This document shows, piece after piece, positions 22,535 to 23,399 of a stretch of DNA of 23,399 nucleotides. The first letter of the stretch is position 1; each line of letters opens with the position of its first letter. Source of the stretch: a virus; IMG/VR virus record IMGVR_UViG_3300010370_003144, positions 1 through 23,399 of that record. One strand, given 5' to 3'. The notes beneath the pieces are model-generated. The model was not told the origin of the DNA, ran no database searches, and saw only the letters and a list, made by a program, of their open reading frames with translations. The position numbers were made by a program, and so were the translations under genes.

Positions 22535-23393
22535 GGGTCGTTCTGACACAATGATTACATCAAAGTCATTGTCCAGAATGAAAGTACCTCATTATATTGT
22601 GATTGAACCACAAGATGAAGAACCCTATGATAAAGCATTAGATAAATTCAACATCCGTGATTATGTCACATTGATTGTTGCGCCATTCAGTAATCATGGT
22701 GATGGTCCTGGTCGTGCAAGAAACTTTGCATGGGATCATTCTATCTCCATTGGTGCAGAGAAGCATTGGGTACTTGATGATAATATTTCTGATTTCTACA
22801 GACTACACCAAAACTATCGTATTCGTGTAGAGTCTGGTGTTATCTTCAAAGCAGCAGAAGATTTCATTGACCGATTTGAAAATGTGCCTATCTCTGGCTT
22901 TCAGTATCGGTTCTTTATTGCACCCAATCAAAGTTATCCACCCTACGTGAAGAACACACGAATCTATTCCACACTGTTGATAGATAATAATTGTAAACAC
23001 CGTTGGCGTGGTAGATACAATGAAGATACTGATATCTGTCTTCGTGTTTTGAAAGATGGCGATTGCACAATTCAGTTCAATTCATTCTTGCAGGGCAAAG
23101 CAGCAACACAAACCGTCAAGGGTGGTAACACTGAAGAATTTTATCACAAAGAAGGTATTGAAAAGAATATCTGGATTGATGGTGTGAATGCTGAGGGCAC
23201 AAGAAACAAATCTGAGATGCTAGTAAGAATGCATCCTGATGTTGCACGAATGGTCTGGCGATACAAACGCTGGCATCATTATGTTGACTATTCACCATTC
23301 AAGAAGAATGAATTGCGTTACAAAAAAGACATCGTTTTACCAAAAGAGCCTAACGAATATGGTATGAAACTTGTAACGAATTTCAAAGCTTGA
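22497..23393 (+). CDS. TAGT-like glycosyltransferase
   Basis: This 298-residue protein resembles the TET/JBP-associated glycosyltransferases (TAGT) of phages, GT-A fold enzymes that put sugars on hydroxymethylated bases in DNA. Visible marks: 'YIVSKGR' at the N-terminus (9-15), 'GDGPGRARNFAWD' (68-80), the metal-binding DXD-like 'HWVLDDNI' (90-97, Asp94-Asp95-Asn96), 'RYNEDTDICLRVLKDG' (173-188), and 'GGNTEEFY...EGI' with 'MHPDVARMVW' near the end. The window ends just after it, so a neighbouring TET oxygenase or cytosine methylase cannot be excluded. Its ATG lies 38 bases inside the methyltransferase gene. Alternatively it may decorate a surface glycan. The match is from remembered motifs, not a database search. 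Confidence 0.75.
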   Translation: MTNPRHPVYIVSKGRSDTMITSKSLSRMKVPHYIVIEPQDEEPYDKALDKFNIRDYVTLIVAPFSNHGDGPGRARNFAWDHSISIGAEKHWVLDDNISDFYRLHQNYRIRVESGVIFKAAEDFIDRFENVPISGFQYRFFIAPNQSYPPYVKNTRIYSTLLIDNNCKHRWRGRYNEDTDICLRVLKDGDCTIQFNSFLQGKAATQTVKGGNTEEFYHKEGIEKNIWIDGVNAEGTRNKSEMLVRMHPDVARMVWRYKRWHHYVDYSPFKKNELRYKKDIVLPKEPNEYGMKLVTNFKA

Positions 23394-23399
23394 CAATCC

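Noticed and set aside
1-23399. tRNA genes, CRISPR arrays, insertion sequences, integrase or attachment sites
   Set aside because: None was seen; nearly every base is accounted for by + strand phage genes and short gaps.

Overview
The window is part of the core genome of an AT-rich T4-like myovirus. All genes lie on the + strand and are tightly packed, often with ATGA, TAATG or GTGA start-stop overlaps. The gene content and order (sheath, tube, portal, prohead core, protease, scaffold, major capsid, a tube-like protein, UvsY, UvsW, gp55, gp47, gp46, peptide deformylase) resembles marine and freshwater T4-like phages of the cyanophage/pelagiphage type more than T4 itself. The host cannot be fixed from the sequence. 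No tRNA, CRISPR array, insertion sequence or lysogeny gene is visible, and no gene-free stretch exceeds about 75 bases.

Region 1 (1-9395) is the late virion module: a partial tail sheath gp18, tail tube gp19, portal gp20, prohead core gp67-like, a conserved unknown, gp68-like core protein, a small beta-rich unknown, prohead protease gp21, scaffold gp22, major capsid gp23 and a second tail-tube-fold protein. Octamers identical or nearly identical to the T4 late promoter TATAAATA stand before gp19, gp67, gp22, gp23 and the second tube protein. Intrinsic terminators follow gp19 and gp23.

Region 2 (9396-11758) starts with an extended -10 sigma70-type promoter and carries uvsY, uvsW and a small conserved unknown.

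Region 3 (11773-17510) is the most unusual part. It is a six-gene sugar/cofactor island: a cobalamin-type radical SAM enzyme, a split and very short thiamine-diphosphate enzyme (E1 alpha-like plus E1 beta-like), a GHMP sugar kinase, a DegT-fold enzyme with histidine in place of the PLP lysine (as in 3-dehydratases such as ColD and E1), and a sugar-nucleotide epimerase/dehydratase. It sits between the recombination genes and the late sigma factor. I infer that it makes or tailors a deoxy and possibly carbon-branched activated sugar; substrate and product are not known.

Region 4 (17510-23393) holds the late sigma factor gp55, the gp47/gp46 recombination nuclease, peptide deformylase, a small unknown, a class I methyltransferase and a glycosyltransferase that resembles the TET-associated (TAGT) family. 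The glycosyltransferase could be the consumer of the sugar made by region 3, either on modified DNA bases or on a glycan, but the window contains no TET oxygenase or cytosine methylase to settle this.
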